From the NCBI GenBank assembly GCA_025782395.1, contig JALGZD010000046.1:1-64000 (forward strand): a stretch of DNA of 64,000 bases, read 5' to 3'. The number at the start of each line of letters is the position of its first letter. The first letter of the stretch is position 1. Positions 23,193 through 31,773 of this stretch are shown here, in pieces. The notes under the pieces are model-generated. The model was not told where the DNA came from, did not search any database, and saw only the letters and a list, made by a program, of their open reading frames with translations. This DNA is from a bacterium (lineage in GTDB: Bacteria; Joyebacterota; Joyebacteria; Joyebacterales; Joyebacteraceae). A program made the position numbers and the translations under genes.

Positions 23193-25547
23193 CTACGCGG
23201 GCTTCTCCTCCCCGGAATCCTCATCGGCCTCGACCGGTTCTTCGATAACCGTGGTCTCAGTGGACGCATCATCAGAAGGCACGGCTTCCGTCTCCGTCTC
23301 GGCTTGCGTCTCGGGTGCGGCCTCATCGGTCTCGACGGACGTGTCGCCAGAAGCTTCGTCGCAAGGCACGGCGTCGGTCTCCGGCTCGGCCTCATCGGCT
23401 TCGACCGGTTCTTCGATAACCGTGGTCTCAGTGGACGCGTCATCAGAAGGCACGGCTTCCGTCTCGGGCGTGGTCTCATCGGCCTCGCCACCAGCGGCGC
23501 CGCTTTCCTCCTCCGGTTCCTCAATCACTTCAGGCTCGAGCAGCTCCGGGCGGACGTTGTGAGATTCCACGTAGTCCTGGAGAACCTCCTGAGGCTGCTT
23601 CTCCATATACGTCCGGACGGAGAGCACAATCCTCCTGTTTTCCGGAGACACCTCGATAACTTCGAGTGGAAGAACATCGCCCGGCGCGAAACGAGCCTCG
23701 ATCTGGCTGATCTCGGTGAGCGCCAGGTGCGACATCGGGACGAATCCCTCGACATCCTCCGGCAGGTCTACGACTATCCCCGACTTGTGGATTCTGCTCA
23801 CACTTCCTGCCGTCTGGGTGCTGACTGCATAAGTCACAGCGAGCTCGGCCCAAGGGTTCTCCTGACACTGCTTGATCCCGAGTGAGATCCTGTGCCGGTC
23901 CTTGTCGATTCCGAGCACCATGATCTCGACTTTCTGGCCTCTGTGCAGCACCTCGCTCGGATGCTTGATCCGCTTCGTCCACGACATGTCAGAAATGTGG
24001 ACGAGGCCGTCCATTCCCTCTTCCAGCTGAACGAACGCACCGAAGTCGGTCAGATTTCGAACCCTGCCCTCGATTCTAGTGCCGATCGGGTACTTGGCGT
24101 CGAGATCCTGCCAGGGGTCGTTCTCCGTCCGCTTGAGCGAGAGGGAGACCTTCTCGTCGGGCTTGTTCACGTTGAGGATCTTGACTTCAACAATGTCGCC
24201 GATCCCGAGGATCTTCGAAGGGTGGCGAATATGCTGGGTCCACGACATCTCCGAGATGTGGATGAGGCCTTCCACGCCTTCCTTGAGCTCGATGAATGCG
24301 CCGTAGTCGGTGATCGAGACCACCTTGCCGCGCACGCGCGAGCCAACCGGGAACTCCTTCTCGACGTTCTCCCATGGATACTCGGCCAGCTGCTTGAGAC
24401 CCAGTGAGATTCGCTCACGCTCAGGATCGTAGTTGAGGATCTTGATGGTGAGCTCGTCGCCGATCGCGACCAGTTCTGAGGGATGACGAATCCTGCCCCA
24501 ACTCATGTCGGTGATGTGCAGCAGTCCGTCGATTCCTCCGAGGTCGACAAAGGCGCCGAAGTCAGTGATGTTCTTGACGATGCCCTGGCGTATCTGACCG
24601 ACTTCGAGCTCCGCAAGGAGCTTGGTCTTCTTCTCCAGGCGCTCCTCCTCAAGGACCACGCGTCGCGAGATGACGATGTTGCGTCGGCGCTTGTTCACCT
24701 TAAGAATGCGGAAACTGAGTGTCTGCCCAAGGAGTTCCTCCAGATTGGGAATGCGCCTTAGAGCAACCTGGGAGCCTGGAAGGAACGCCTCGACGCCGAA
24801 CAGGTCGACCTTGAGACCACCCTTGATTCTGCGCTTCGGTATGCCCTCGACGATCGTCTGCTCATCGTGGGCTTCCTTGATCTTGTCCCAGACCTCCAGG
24901 AAGTCAGCCTTGCGCTTGCTGACCTTGACCTCTCCGTCTCTGTCCTCGGTTGCTTCGAGCAGGACGCTTATCTCGTCGCCGACGGAAATCGACGATGGAT
25001 CCCGAAACTCCTCTATCGGTATCCGTCCCTCCGATTTGAAACCGATATCGACCATGATCTCGGAACTGGTGATCGAGAGAACCGTGCCCTTTACGAGTTC
25101 ACCCTCATCGATCGATCTCAAGGTCGAGTCGTACATCTCGAACATCTGAATGTACTCGTCCCTTGTGTAGCCGAGTTCCTCCAGATCCTCTTCGGTTGGG
25201 ACGGGGAGTATCTGTTCCTTGACTTCCTCGGGCTCAGCGTCCGGGTCCTGGTCTGTCCCGGGCTCCGTGCCCTCCGTCTCGGTTTGATCCGCATCGTCTC
25301 CCGGGTGATCCGTGTCCGCGACGGGTGCAGACTCATCAGGGGAATCAGCAACGGTATCCGGGCTGTCATCGGATAGCTCAGCATCCGTGGCCACACCAGT
25401 GAGTTCCGACTCTTCTTCGGTCGTCTCAGTCGGGCAATCAGTCACGGCTTCCGGCTCCGCATCTACGATTGTCTCGATCGTCTCTTCGTTCGTGTCCTTC
25501 TCAATGGAAGGCTCAGTGTTGAGTTCCCTATCCGTGTCTTCGAACAT
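23193..25547 (-). CDS. rpsA: 30S ribosomal protein S1 with long acidic extensions
   Basis: RNA-binding protein that brings mRNA to the 30S subunit. Six S1 domains run from about residue 155 to 680; the last four carry the classic signatures such as VKNITDFGAFVDLGGIDGLLHI and ISEMSW. Unlike the usual 400-560 residue S1, this one has an acidic low-complexity N-terminus of about 130 residues and an acidic C-terminus of about 90 residues. The C-terminal tail contains a near-perfect duplication of ETEAVPSDDASTETTVIEE. Gene order cmk-plsC-ispH-rpsA resembles that of many Firmicutes and other phyla. Confidence 0.96.
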   Translation of the reverse strand: MFEDTDRELNTEPSIEKDTNEETIETIVDAEPEAVTDCPTETTEEESELTGVATDAELSDDSPDTVADSPDESAPVADTDHPGDDADQTETEGTEPGTDQDPDAEPEEVKEQILPVPTEEDLEELGYTRDEYIQMFEMYDSTLRSIDEGELVKGTVLSITSSEIMVDIGFKSEGRIPIEEFRDPSSISVGDEISVLLEATEDRDGEVKVSKRKADFLEVWDKIKEAHDEQTIVEGIPKRRIKGGLKVDLFGVEAFLPGSQVALRRIPNLEELLGQTLSFRILKVNKRRRNIVISRRVVLEEERLEKKTKLLAELEVGQIRQGIVKNITDFGAFVDLGGIDGLLHITDMSWGRIRHPSELVAIGDELTIKILNYDPERERISLGLKQLAEYPWENVEKEFPVGSRVRGKVVSITDYGAFIELKEGVEGLIHISEMSWTQHIRHPSKILGIGDIVEVKILNVNKPDEKVSLSLKRTENDPWQDLDAKYPIGTRIEGRVRNLTDFGAFVQLEEGMDGLVHISDMSWTKRIKHPSEVLHRGQKVEIMVLGIDKDRHRISLGIKQCQENPWAELAVTYAVSTQTAGSVSRIHKSGIVVDLPEDVEGFVPMSHLALTEISQIEARFAPGDVLPLEVIEVSPENRRIVLSVRTYMEKQPQEVLQDYVESHNVRPELLEPEVIEEPEEESGAAGGEADETTPETEAVPSDDASTETTVIEEPVEADEAEPETDAVPCDEASGDTSVETDEAAPETQAETETEAVPSDDASTETTVIEEPVEADEDSGEEKPA
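23221..23465. repeat. Two 74-bp direct repeats in the rpsA tail
   Basis: Copies at 23221-23294 and 23392-23465 differ at two positions only. They are 171 bases apart start to start, a multiple of three, so the reading frame is kept and the protein gains a second acidic block. This indicates a recent in-frame duplication or a gene-conversion event in the tail. Confidence 0.92.
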
Positions 25548-25589
25548 CCTGTGAACTGTCTCCTCTCTCGAACACCAGTACTCTGCCGG

Positions 25590-26465
25590 CTAAGGGCGGC
25601 TTTCCTCCCCGGTGTCTCCTGGGGCCTGAATTCCTTCGACCGCACTGACCACATCATCCACGATCCACTGCGGGGTCGAAGCGCCTCCTGTGATTCCCAC
25701 TTCCTCTTTGCCCTCAAACCACTCGGGCTTGAGCTCTTCAGCTGTTTCTATGTGGTAGGCGTCGCAACCTGCCTCACGACAGAGTTTCCAGAGACGCCTG
25801 GTGTTTGCGCTGTTCTTCCCCCCCACGACCAGCATGACATCCACACGCCGAGCAAGTCCCAGCGCATTGACCTGGCGCTCGAATGTCGCCCGGCAGATCG
25901 TGTTGAAGACCTTTATCTCCTTGGATCTCTCAAGGAGGCGTCCCACCACCGCCGTCAGATGGCCGAGTGGCTGCGTGGTCTGGCAGACGACGCCCACCTT
26001 TGTCTCCTTTGGAAGCCCGTCCAGTTCCTCCGGGCCGGCTATGACCGTCGCCGGGAAAGACAGACCTCCCGCAATCGAGAGAACCTCCGGATGATCCTCC
26101 TCTCCCACGATGACTACCGCGTAGCCCTCGTCCGCGAGCTGCTCAGCCCGCTCCTGCGCCTCCTTCACGAAGGGGCAGGTGGCGTCCACCAGGTCGATGC
26201 CTCGTCGTCTTGCGTCCTCCAGCACCTTGCGCGGGAGACCGTGGGAACGGACTATCATTGTTCCCCCAGTCAGATCCCCGAGATCATCGACGACTCTGAG
26301 GCCCTCCTGCTCCAGTTTCGCGACGACCTGGGGATTGTGTATGATCGGCCCCAGAGTGAAGATGGGCGCGTTCCGCACGTGCTTGTGAGCGGCGTCGAAT
26401 GCTATCTTGAGTGCCCGCTTTACTCCGAAACAGAAACCGGCGCATGGGGCGACAGATACTCTCAA
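25590..26465 (-). CDS. ispH: 4-hydroxy-3-methylbut-2-enyl diphosphate reductase
   Basis: Iron-sulfur enzyme of the non-mevalonate pathway that yields IPP and DMAPP from HMBPP. The three cluster cysteines are in APCAGFCFGVKRA, DATCPFVKEA and FNTICRATFERQ; FTLGPIIHNPQVV and RSHGLP are also family motifs. The start is TTG at 26465, overlapping the plsC stop as TTGA with GGGAGA adjacent; the frame open to 26615 only shadows plsC. About 291 residues. DMAPP from this pathway also feeds MiaA. Confidence 0.95.
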   Translation of the reverse strand: MRVSVAPCAGFCFGVKRALKIAFDAAHKHVRNAPIFTLGPIIHNPQVVAKLEQEGLRVVDDLGDLTGGTMIVRSHGLPRKVLEDARRRGIDLVDATCPFVKEAQERAEQLADEGYAVVIVGEEDHPEVLSIAGGLSFPATVIAGPEELDGLPKETKVGVVCQTTQPLGHLTAVVGRLLERSKEIKVFNTICRATFERQVNALGLARRVDVMLVVGGKNSANTRRLWKLCREAGCDAYHIETAEELKPEWFEGKEEVGITGGASTPQWIVDDVVSAVEGIQAPGDTGEESRP

Positions 26466-27067
26466 TCTCCCGTCCTCTCCTTCGCGAGTGCGGCTATGGC
26501 ATCCATCACACGCTGGGTGAGACTGCGATAGGCCTCTTTCGTCGCCGGTCCCTCGACGGGCACGGGCTTGCCGAATGTCAGTCTCAGCTCCGCTCGGTTC
26601 ACTAAACACTGCCACATCCTGTCGGATCCCGTGATATGCGCAGGGATCACGGTCGCGCCGCCGGCGTGAGCCACGTATCCCACCCCGGCCTTGGCCCTTC
26701 CCAGCCGACCTGTCTTGCTCCTTGTGCCTTCAGGGAACACGACAAGCACCCCACCCCGCTTGAGGACCTCGATCGCACGCCTCAGCCCGCGGGCGTCGGT
26801 GCCGCAACGACTGAGCGGGATGGCGTTGAGGTTGCTGATGAGATTGCCAAAGAGCCTGTTTCGAAAGAGCTCCTGCTTCGCCAGAAAGTGTACGCGCCGC
26901 CGGCACGCCAGCCCCACAAGAACCGCGTCCCAGTTGGAGATATGGTTGCTCGCAAGGACGACCGGACCCGTACCTGGAATAACCTCGCACCCCGATTCCC
27001 AGCGTCCCCAGAGCAGTCTCATCGTTGTTCTCAAGACGGAGCACAGAATTTGGTACGGAAGCTTCAC
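26462..27067 (-). CDS. plsC: 1-acyl-sn-glycerol-3-phosphate acyltransferase
   Basis: Membrane-bound enzyme making phosphatidic acid from lysophosphatidic acid. The HxxxxD motif is ASNHISNWDAVLV, and the substrate motif VVFPEGTRSKTGRLG and IPAHITGS follow. An N-terminal hydrophobic stretch anchors it. The GTG at 27067 overlaps the cmk stop as GTGA. Works after PlsY in the same pathway. Confidence 0.95.
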   Translation of the reverse strand: MKLPYQILCSVLRTTMRLLWGRWESGCEVIPGTGPVVLASNHISNWDAVLVGLACRRRVHFLAKQELFRNRLFGNLISNLNAIPLSRCGTDARGLRRAIEVLKRGGVLVVFPEGTRSKTGRLGRAKAGVGYVAHAGGATVIPAHITGSDRMWQCLVNRAELRLTFGKPVPVEGPATKEAYRSLTQRVMDAIAALAKERTGD

Positions 27068-27783
27068 TCGCTCTCCTCCGTATGCTCGGTACCACCGCCT
27101 GCCTCATTTCCTGCCGGGTCGTGCGTAGCACCTCGTTCGCGGGTCAGCCTTATGACCGCGTCCACCTGTTCTTCTATGGTAAGACCCGTGGTATCAAGTT
27201 CGACGGCGTCCTCCGCTTTCACGAGCGGACTATCCTGCCGTGTCGAATCCCGTCTGTCCCGCTCCCCGATCTCCTCAAGCACATCCGCCAGACTGGTCGG
27301 CTCGCCACGCTTCTCCAGATCTCGCAGGCGTCTACGGGCTCTCTCTTCGATCGAGGCGACGAGAAACACCTTGAGATCGGCATCCGGGAAGACGACCGTG
27401 CCGATGTCGCGGCCCTCCATGACGCTGTCGATGCTGTGGCCGAGCCTGCGCTGCTGCTCGACCATCGCGCGTCTGACGCGCGGGACTGTGGACATCACCG
27501 AAGCGGCGTCGCTGACTTTCCGGGCACGAATGGCCTCGCTCACATCCTTGCCGTCGAGATAAACCGGTCCCCTCCCCCGTTCCGAGAGGACGATGTCAGC
27601 TTCCTCGGCGATGCGGGCCAGCGACGCGCGGTCATGCATAGCAACTCCAGCTCTGAGAGCACGGAGCGCCACCGCGCGATACATCGCGCCGCTGTCGATA
27701 TAGGCAAAGCCCAATCGACCGGCGACCAGTCTGGCGGTCGTACTCTTGCCCGATGCTGCCGGGCCATCGATTGCGATGATCAG
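27064..27783 (-). CDS. cmk: Cytidylate kinase with non-canonical start (CTG or ATC)
   Basis: Phosphorylates CMP and dCMP. The P-loop IIAIDGPAASGKSTTARLVA, YIDSGAMYRAVAL, GRDIGTVVFPDA and the C-terminal RDxxDSTR-type segment (ERDRRDSTRQDSPLV) show a complete enzyme. The first TTG (27714) lies after the P-loop and would destroy activity. Upstream, the frame passes through the P-loop to CTG at 27781-27783, then GGT GCA CAC preceded by an in-frame TAG, with no ATG, GTG or TTG. AGGGTG lies five bases before the CTG. ATC at 27778-27780 is the alternative. A strong promoter lies about 80 bases upstream. The function is certain; the initiation codon is the odd point. Confidence 0.92.
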   Translation of the reverse strand: MIIAIDGPAASGKSTTARLVAGRLGFAYIDSGAMYRAVALRALRAGVAMHDRASLARIAEEADIVLSERGRGPVYLDGKDVSEAIRARKVSDAASVMSTVPRVRRAMVEQQRRLGHSIDSVMEGRDIGTVVFPDADLKVFLVASIEERARRRLRDLEKRGEPTSLADVLEEIGERDRRDSTRQDSPLVKAEDAVELDTTGLTIEEQVDAVIRLTRERGATHDPAGNEAGGGTEHTEESE

Positions 27784-27863
27784 GTGTGCACCCTATTCGA
27801 GAGAGGTTGGAAGTTAGAGGCCTAGCCTATGGGGTATCCCCTGTCTATCGCACTTTGAACCAT

Positions 27864-27892
27864 ATGATAGACCAATGCATGGCAGCGCGCAA
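27864..27892 (-). promoter_or_regulatory. Putative promoter for cmk-plsC-ispH-rpsA
   Basis: Minus-strand TTGCGC, a 17-base spacer and TATCAT (five of six in the -10 box). The expected start near 27857 leaves a leader of about 75 bases before cmk. The palindrome ggggtatcccc lies in that leader. This is the main gap (27784-27914) between the rluB and cmk groups; I see no gene in it. Confidence 0.65.
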
Positions 27893-27914
27893 GGCCTTTC
27901 CTGTGTTCGTTCTT

Positions 27915-28640
27915 CTACTCAGTATCGAGCTCCACAGCTTCCCTGAGAACTTGCAACTCACGTTCTGTCAGGCTTCTTGAGTGGCCGGGCTTGAGGTCTC
28001 CGAGTTCGATCGGACCAATCCTCACGCGCCTGAGGCTTCGCACAGAGTGCCCCGCCGCCTCAAACATGCGTCTGATCTGCCGTTTGCGTCCCTCGTGGAT
28101 CGTGATTCTGCAGGTGGATCGGTTGTGTGAAGTCGACACCGAGTCGATCGTGGCCGGTGCTGTGACCGTGCCGTCAAGCGAGATACCACGCTCCAGCCGG
28201 CGGACGCTCTTCTCCGACAGGACCCCTCCCACCAGAACCTCGTAGACCTTGTCCAGTTCGAAAGACGGATGTGACACGCGATGCGCCAGCTCTCCGTCGT
28301 TCGTCATGATCAAAAGTCCATCGGTATCCACGTCCAGTCGGCCGACCGGTATCACACCTGCAAGGCTGCGCGGCACGAACTCAGCCACGGTCTTGCGACC
28401 CTGCGGATCGTTCATCGTCACGACGTAGCCGATCGGCTTGTTCACAATGATGTAGGTAGCTTGCTCCGGAAGGCGAACGCGATGCCCATCTACCTCGACG
28501 CAATCCGAGTCGGGATCTACAGTCACGCCGTGCTCCCTGACGGTGCGACCGTTGATCCGGACCCTTCCGGACACCACTATCCTGTCGGCGCCCCTTCGGG
28601 ACGCCACTCCGGCTCGCGCCAGGAAACGGTTAAGCCTCAT
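27915..28640 (-). CDS. rluB: rRNA large-subunit pseudouridine synthase, RluB/RsuA family
   Basis: N-terminal S4 RNA-binding domain (MRLNRFLARAGVASRRGAD) followed by a RsuA-type pseudouridine synthase domain with the catalytic motif VGRLDVDTDGLLIMTNDG, and ITIHEGRKRQIRRMF near the end. The linkage to scpA-scpB matches that of rluB in many bacteria, where it modifies 23S rRNA. I use the ATG at 28640, which overlaps scpB by 11 bases; a TTG at 28652 is possible and neither has a clear ribosome-binding site, so translation is probably coupled. Confidence 0.92.
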   Translation of the reverse strand: MRLNRFLARAGVASRRGADRIVVSGRVRINGRTVREHGVTVDPDSDCVEVDGHRVRLPEQATYIIVNKPIGYVVTMNDPQGRKTVAEFVPRSLAGVIPVGRLDVDTDGLLIMTNDGELAHRVSHPSFELDKVYEVLVGGVLSEKSVRRLERGISLDGTVTAPATIDSVSTSHNRSTCRITIHEGRKRQIRRMFEAAGHSVRSLRRVRIGPIELGDLKPGHSRSLTERELQVLREAVELDTE

Positions 28641-29514
28641 CGAGGGGGTCAATGAGCTTGCGGTCCTCTATTGCGTGCATCGAGTCGTCGCAGCACGGCG
28701 GCCCGGCCTCCGCAGGATCCGTCTCTGCAGCGTCCAGAGCCGTATCGGGCAGGTGAGGCTTCCCGGCAGAGTGACTGTGTTCCGCCGAGGAAGGCGCAGG
28801 CGCTTGTTCCTGGATCGCCTCTGCACCGTCGCCGAACTCCGATTCCGCCGGTGACGTGATTCCGGCCGCATGCGCTTCGTCCCCAGCCGCGTTCTCGGCT
28901 TCGCTCGCGACGGCGGCCACACCTGCGAGGTGTTCGGCTCCGTTGATAGTCATTGCCAGCTCTCCGGGAGGGAGCCCAAGGACCTCGGAGAACTCCTCGA
29001 GACGAGGTAGATCGGTGATTGTGCTAAGGCCGAAATACCTCAGGAACTCCTTGGTCGTTCTGTACATGAGTGCGCGGCCCATGCCCGGAGCACGCCCGGC
29101 GATCGCGACCACGTTGCGCTTGAGGAGTGTAGAGAGAACGCCACTCGAATCCACTCCTCTGACAGCCTCGATCTCGGCCCGCACGATCGGCTGCTTGTAC
29201 GCGATGATGGCCAGGGTTTCAAGGGCCGCCTGACTGAGTTTCGAAGGCACTCGGCCCTTGTGGAGTTCCCGTATCCACTTGGAGAACTCGGGCTTGCAGT
29301 AGAGCTGCCATCCACCCGCGACCTCCGTGATCGCGAAAGCGGACCCCACCTCTGAGTACTGCCTGCTGAGATCCTTGATCGTCTCTCTGATCTCCGCACG
29401 GCCTGCTCGAAGTCGGCTGTCAGGACCTCCGCAGATCTCGACGATCTTGTCGAGCCGGATGGGGATGTCCGCCGCGAACAGGAGCGCCTCAACAACGCGT
29501 CTGAGATCGGTCAC
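28630..29514 (-). CDS. scpB: Segregation and condensation protein B
   Basis: Winged-helix partner of ScpA and SMC in the bacterial condensin. Residues about 1-185 match ScpB, with SQAALETLAIIAYKQPIVRAEIE, GVDSSGVLSTLLKRN and YRTTKEFLRYFGL. A variable, alanine/glutamate-rich tail of about 100 residues follows and has no recognised domain. It overlaps scpA by four bases. Confidence 0.95.
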   Translation of the reverse strand: MTDLRRVVEALLFAADIPIRLDKIVEICGGPDSRLRAGRAEIRETIKDLSRQYSEVGSAFAITEVAGGWQLYCKPEFSKWIRELHKGRVPSKLSQAALETLAIIAYKQPIVRAEIEAVRGVDSSGVLSTLLKRNVVAIAGRAPGMGRALMYRTTKEFLRYFGLSTITDLPRLEEFSEVLGLPPGELAMTINGAEHLAGVAAVASEAENAAGDEAHAAGITSPAESEFGDGAEAIQEQAPAPSSAEHSHSAGKPHLPDTALDAAETDPAEAGPPCCDDSMHAIEDRKLIDPLDEA

Positions 29515-30326
29515 TGCTGTCCCTCCGTCCTGGTCTTGATCTCGATCTCGCCGAACAGTAAACTCTGTGCTGCGATGATCTCTCCGAGGCGGATGAGCTC
29601 AAGAAGGGCGATGAATGTCGTAACAATCTCCGCTCTCCCGGAGGCGGAGCTGAACAGGTCGCGGAAGCAGATCATGTCTGAGTTGCGGATCCTCTCCCGT
29701 ATGAACTCGAGCTGATCCTCGACGGAGATCTGGTCGAGATTGACTTCGTGGACATCGATCCGCTCAGGGATCCTCGCCAGCACTTCACGCAGGCAATCGA
29801 CAAGATCGAAGAGCGTGACGTCTCTCAGGAAGTCGCCTGTTTCGATCTCGTCCTCATCCATGGTGTGATAGGCACTGGTGTCCACGCCATGCTGGAAGTG
29901 GTCGCGCCGTTGGAGTTCGTGGCTGGAGAGAGTCTGAGCGGCTTCCTTAAACCTCTTGTACTCGACGAGCTGGCGGACGAGCTGCTCTCTTGGGTCTTCC
30001 TCTTCCGCATTCTCATCGATCGGCCGAGGCAGCAACATGCGGACCTTGATACGAATGAGCGTGGCCGCCATCTCGAGGAACTCGCCGGCAAGCGCCAGGT
30101 CGAGCGTTTCCATCAGCCTGATGTATTCGAGATACTGACCTGTGACGGCAGCTATGGGAATGTCATAGATGTCTATCTCGTGCTCACGGATCAAGTGGAG
30201 CAAGAGATCGAGAGGGCCTTCGAATGCCTCAAGCCGGACCTCGTAGACGGGCCTCTTCACGATCGGAATCACAGGATCCGCGAGTGTCGACGCCTGCTGC
30301 GCAGGCCCGAGCGTGCCGTCAGTCAC
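29511..30326 (-). CDS. scpA: Segregation and condensation protein A
   Basis: Kleisin subunit of SMC-ScpAB. The N-terminal motif FEGPLDLLLHLIREHEIDIYDI is diagnostic, the acidic MLLPRPIDENAEEEDPR linker follows, and the C-terminal winged helix ends FIALLELIRLGEI. 271 residues. GTG start with AGAGAGAACCAG before it. Heads the scpA-scpB-rluB run. Confidence 0.95.
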   Translation of the reverse strand: MTDGTLGPAQQASTLADPVIPIVKRPVYEVRLEAFEGPLDLLLHLIREHEIDIYDIPIAAVTGQYLEYIRLMETLDLALAGEFLEMAATLIRIKVRMLLPRPIDENAEEEDPREQLVRQLVEYKRFKEAAQTLSSHELQRRDHFQHGVDTSAYHTMDEDEIETGDFLRDVTLFDLVDCLREVLARIPERIDVHEVNLDQISVEDQLEFIRERIRNSDMICFRDLFSSASGRAEIVTTFIALLELIRLGEIIAAQSLLFGEIEIKTRTEGQQ

Positions 30327-30419
30327 CTGGTTCTCTCTCCCTTTTCGCCCGCATCTGCTGTCCGCTTCTATTGCCCGCCTCCATTGCCGACATCTTCCAC
30401 CGTCTTCTGCGAGACGCTA

Positions 30420-31769
30420 TCACCTCTTATTCTCCACGTCAAGGTCTCGGATTGCCCTCCGGACAAACTCAAGTTCCTCTGTCTTCGAAGTCACAAACCC
30501 GTCCAGACACGCTCGTCTCAGGTCAGCGAGGACTTCTCCCAGATGCGTTCCCTCCTCAAGCCCGAGGCGGATCAGGTCCGAGCCACCCAGGATAGGCCTG
30601 ACGCTTTCGAGCTCGGACAGATAAAGCGTGACGCGTCCCGACGCGATCGATCCGGCCGAGGCAAGAACGACAGCCAGTGTCTCAGGGCTGAGGGGGGCAA
30701 GCGCGTCGTAGAGATCGCTCCTGCTGAGTTCGTTCTCCGATTCCAGACGCCCCCGCGCTGTCACCTCGAAGCGTGCGAGCTCGTCAATGAGGTTTCTCAG
30801 GGTTGCTCCTGAGCGGAGGCGGTTGAGGAGCGCTCCAGCGTCGGAGATGCTGAGTGCGCTCACCGCTGCGAGGAAACGGGTGTGCCACAGTGTTGCGGAT
30901 CTGATTGAGCCGATCGGGCTTTTCATGATCGCCGGGAGCTTGCTGAAAAGGCTGGGCGCGTTCTCCGGCAGGTGCCAGTTCGGGTGTATGCTTGGGAGCA
31001 CTCCCAGTGAATCAAGTTGCTTCAGTGGCAACCAGATCTCATCCTCGCTCAGGATCAGGCGGATCTCGTTCATGATGCGTTCTCCGCTGACCGTGCTTAT
31101 CAGATCATGCTCAACAGCGTCCTGCAACAGCTTTTCGGTCAGTGGGTCCAGTTTGAACGAGAACCGGGCGGAGAACCTGACACATCTCAGAACACGTGTC
31201 GGGTCGTCCTCGAAACTGTGCTTGTGGAGGACACGCAACACCCCTGTCTTCAGATCTGCCCGGCCACCGACCGGGTCGAGCAATTCGCCGAATCGATCTG
31301 CGTTGATACGCACGGCCATCGCATTCAGCGTGAAGTCGCGCCGCTTGAGATCCAGCTCGATGGGATCCGGGGCCACATCGGGCAGCGCGCCGGGTCGGGC
31401 ATACGATTCTGATCTTGACGTGGCGATGTCCACTTTCACAGCGCGTCCCAGCACCAGGATGGCAGTCCCGAATCGACGGTGCTTCTTGACGTGTCCCTCG
31501 AGTTCGCGGGCGGCTGCCTCGGCGAAATCAATTGCGTCGTCCTCCACAACAATGTCGAGATCTTCGCAGGGGCGTTTCATCAGGGCGTCGCGAACGACAC
31601 CGCCAACAACAAACGCGCCCACTCCGCGACCGTCGGCGATCTTTCCCAGATCGTGGAGCGCTTCCATTGCCTCGGGGGCGAGTGTGCTCGTGAGCGTCTT
31701 TGTCACGTCCTGGTTCCGCACGTGATGCTCCCGCTGTCTGTCCGGATGGCTGCCCAGCGGTGACCGCAC
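30420..31769 (-). CDS. cca: CCA tRNA nucleotidyltransferase / poly(A) polymerase family
   Basis: Class II nucleotidyltransferase that builds or repairs the 3' CCA of tRNA. Visible motifs: AFVVGGVVRDALMK, CEDLDIVV, the RRDFTLNAMAV motif and EDDPTRVLRCVRFSARF. No HD phosphohydrolase domain. The three tRNA genes in this window already encode CCA, so a repair role is likely. The GTG at 31769 has AGGGGA seven bases upstream and lies four bases past the xerD stop. Confidence 0.88.
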   Translation of the reverse strand: MRSPLGSHPDRQREHHVRNQDVTKTLTSTLAPEAMEALHDLGKIADGRGVGAFVVGGVVRDALMKRPCEDLDIVVEDDAIDFAEAAARELEGHVKKHRRFGTAILVLGRAVKVDIATSRSESYARPGALPDVAPDPIELDLKRRDFTLNAMAVRINADRFGELLDPVGGRADLKTGVLRVLHKHSFEDDPTRVLRCVRFSARFSFKLDPLTEKLLQDAVEHDLISTVSGERIMNEIRLILSEDEIWLPLKQLDSLGVLPSIHPNWHLPENAPSLFSKLPAIMKSPIGSIRSATLWHTRFLAAVSALSISDAGALLNRLRSGATLRNLIDELARFEVTARGRLESENELSRSDLYDALAPLSPETLAVVLASAGSIASGRVTLYLSELESVRPILGGSDLIRLGLEEGTHLGEVLADLRRACLDGFVTSKTEELEFVRRAIRDLDVENKR

Positions 31770-31773
31770 CGGA

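Noticed and set aside
23221-23465. Possible CRISPR array in the rpsA tail
   Set aside because: Only two copies, 74 bases long, in frame within a coding sequence; no further repeats or cas genes.
26466-26615. N-terminal extension of ispH
   Set aside because: The added residues are plsC read in another frame; IspH homologues begin a few residues before the first cluster cysteine, matching the TTG at 26465.
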